NCBI GenBank assembly: GCA_020438185.1
Contig: JAGQVC010000087.1
Span: 1 to 6,910 of the forward strand
DNA length: 6,910 bases
Direction of reading: 5' to 3'
Origin: Bacteroidota bacterium
Lineage (GTDB): Bacteria; Bacteroidota; Bacteroidia; M30B66
Both the position numbers and the translations under genes were made by a program. Shown here one piece after another: positions 5,947 to 6,910 of the stretch. Each line of letters begins with the position of its first letter. Position 1 is the stretch's first letter. The notes under the pieces were generated by a model, which saw only the letters and a list, made by a program, of their open reading frames with translations, made no database searches and was not told the DNA's origin.

Positions 5947-6910
5947 TTAACCGTTGAGAATTCGTTTCATAACCGGGTTGTCGCGAAGGTCTTCAAACTT
6001 GCCCCGGGCACTAATCCCGCCCTCAGACAATATGAGTACCCGGTCGCAGCTTTTCATTAATTCAGGGTCGGTGCTGAAAGCCAGAAGTGACTGTGCTGCC
6101 CGTTCGTTGCAAACCGATTCAATAAGCTTTTGTTTTTCTTCCTTTTCAAGATTGTCGAAATAGTCGTTGAAAATTAACAGCTTAGGGTCCGCTGCCAACA
6201 CTCTGGCCAGCTGTAGTTTGCGGATTACCGAGCCTGCAAGTCCTTTACCGCCCGGCAGCAATTTGGTAAAAATGCCTTCCGGTAAATTCATGATAACTTC
6301 AGCAAGCCCGGCCCGATTGAGGGCCATAGTAACCATTTGGTGACTTATGGATTTGTTGCCCAACCTGATGTTTTCATCGATTGTGCCTCCAAAAATTTCA
6401 TCCTGTGCAGAATTACCGCCAATAAATTCGTGAAGATCGGAGCGCCTGATACTGAGTAAGGGGATTTCGTTGATTGTTATACTTCCTTTGAAACTGGTAA
6501 AGAAGCCTGAAACAAGGCTTGACAGAGTTGATTTACCGGATCCACTCAAGCCGGTTATACATACCTTTTCTCCGGGATGAATTTCGAAGTCAAGATTGTT
6601 AATTACGGCTTTATCGGAATATGGATAACGGAAACTGAGATTTCGCACTTGCAATTTTATCCCGCCTGCGGCGGAAGAAGCCGGAAGAGAAATACCCTGA
6701 CCTTTATCGAGTGGAAGATCGGTAACCTGAGCAATTTTTTCAACTGCCGTAAGCACATCGTATATAATATCCAGATTGAGAACTATTTTCTCAACCGCGC
6801 CCATAATAAGAATGATGACTATTTCTGAAGCAACGAACTGACCTAGAGTAATCTCACGGTTAACGACAAGAAGACAACCGATAATGAGTGTACCACCGGT
6901 TACAAGAAGT
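5947..6910 (-). CDS. ABC exporter subunit with degenerate ATPase domain (5' end outside window)
   Basis: The C-terminal part of an ABC exporter half-transporter. The frame stays open to the window end: upstream of the ATG at 6804 another 35 codons read as membrane-helix sequence (LLVTGGTLIIGCLLVV, then NREITLGQFVASEIVIILI). That sequence runs straight into the usual exporter linker (AVEKIV, IYDVLTAVEKI), so 6804 is not the start. About 320 residues are visible; a full protein of this kind is 550-600. In the visible fragment the A-loop Tyr is residue 95, Walker A GLSGSGKST 120-128 (6552-6526) is perfect, and the Q-loop Gln is 169. Downstream the motifs decay. The LSGGQ signature is LAGSV (224-228, 6240-6226). 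Walker B is LLIFND (244-249), with Asn for the Mg-binding Asp and Asp for the catalytic Glu. The D-loop is DNLE, and the switch His is Thr (280). There is no frameshift or stop, so this is a maintained variant, not a decayed gene. It heads a tripartite export operon and probably pairs with another subunit encoded upstream. Confidence 0.93.
   Translation of the reverse strand, partial: LLVTGGTLIIGCLLVVNREITLGQFVASEIVIILIMGAVEKIVLNLDIIYDVLTAVEKIAQVTDLPLDKGQGISLPASSAAGGIKLQVRNLSFRYPYSDKAVINNLDFEIHPGEKVCITGLSGSGKSTLSSLVSGFFTSFKGSITINEIPLLSIRRSDLHEFIGGNSAQDEIFGGTIDENIRLGNKSISHQMVTMALNRAGLAEVIMNLPEGIFTKLLPGGKGLAGSVIRKLQLARVLAADPKLLIFNDYFDNLEKEEKQKLIESVCNERAAQSLLAFSTDPELMKSCDRVLILSEGGISARGKFEDLRDNPVMKRILNG
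6226..6240 (-). other. Non-canonical ABC signature motif (LAGSV for LSGGQ)
   Basis: The codons read L-A-G-S-V, followed by IRKLQLARVLAADPKLL, which aligns without gaps to the usual LSGGQ-RQRIALARAL-xxxPxIL region. The Ser that contacts ATP gamma-phosphate in the opposite subunit (position 2) is Ala, and the second Gly and the Gln are Ser and Val. The first Leu and first Gly, and the following LAR, are kept. Confidence 0.85.

Noticed and set aside
5947..6300. ABC gene as a decaying pseudogene
   Set aside because: There is no frameshift or stop, Walker A and the flanking fold residues are intact, and it sits in a compact operon; selection for an altered function fits better.
5947..6804. ABC gene as a complete short ATPase starting at 6804
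   Set aside because: The frame is open upstream to the window end and encodes transmembrane sequence typical of the exporter family, so the ATG at 6804 is an internal Met.

Overview
The window reads as chromosomal DNA of a member of the Bacteroidota (Cytophagales- or Chitinophagales-like is a guess). The reasons are start codons with no Shine-Dalgarno sequence, a promoter element of the TAnnTTTG type, a large exported WG-repeat protein, and the style of the HlyD/TolC proteins. Every gene lies on the minus strand, so transcription runs from base 6910 toward base 1. No tRNA, rRNA, CRISPR, IS element or phage gene is visible, and no stretch over 300 bases lacks a gene.

Right part (6910 to 2706): an export operon. 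In transcription order it holds an ABC exporter subunit (cut by the window end; about the last 320 residues are visible), a HlyD-type membrane fusion protein, a TolC-type outer-membrane channel, and a small GNAT acetyltransferase. The spacings are 11, 1 and 1 nt, and the last two junctions both read TAA-A-ATG. The three transport proteins would form an inner membrane-periplasm-outer membrane conduit. The cargo cannot be read from the window. The most unusual point is that the ABC ATPase domain keeps a perfect Walker A but has lost the canonical signature, Walker B Asp, catalytic Glu and switch His.

Middle (2705 to 2128): a small secreted Spy/CpxP-like (LTxxQ) protein with a possible promoter of its own. 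It is followed by an AT-rich inverted repeat across its stop codon and a strong intrinsic terminator.

Left part (2127 to 1): a second transcription unit. A TAnnTTTG box lies so close to the ATG of a 640-residue exported WG-repeat protein that the mRNA may be leaderless. That gene's TGA overlaps the GTG of another gene (GTGA, 4 bp), of which only the first 34 codons, encoding a basic N-terminus and a hydrophobic helix, are in the window.

Several of the longest open frames start upstream of the likely true start. The starts chosen here (2023, 2644, 4560) each place a signal peptide at the N-terminus. The ABC frame has no start inside the window.
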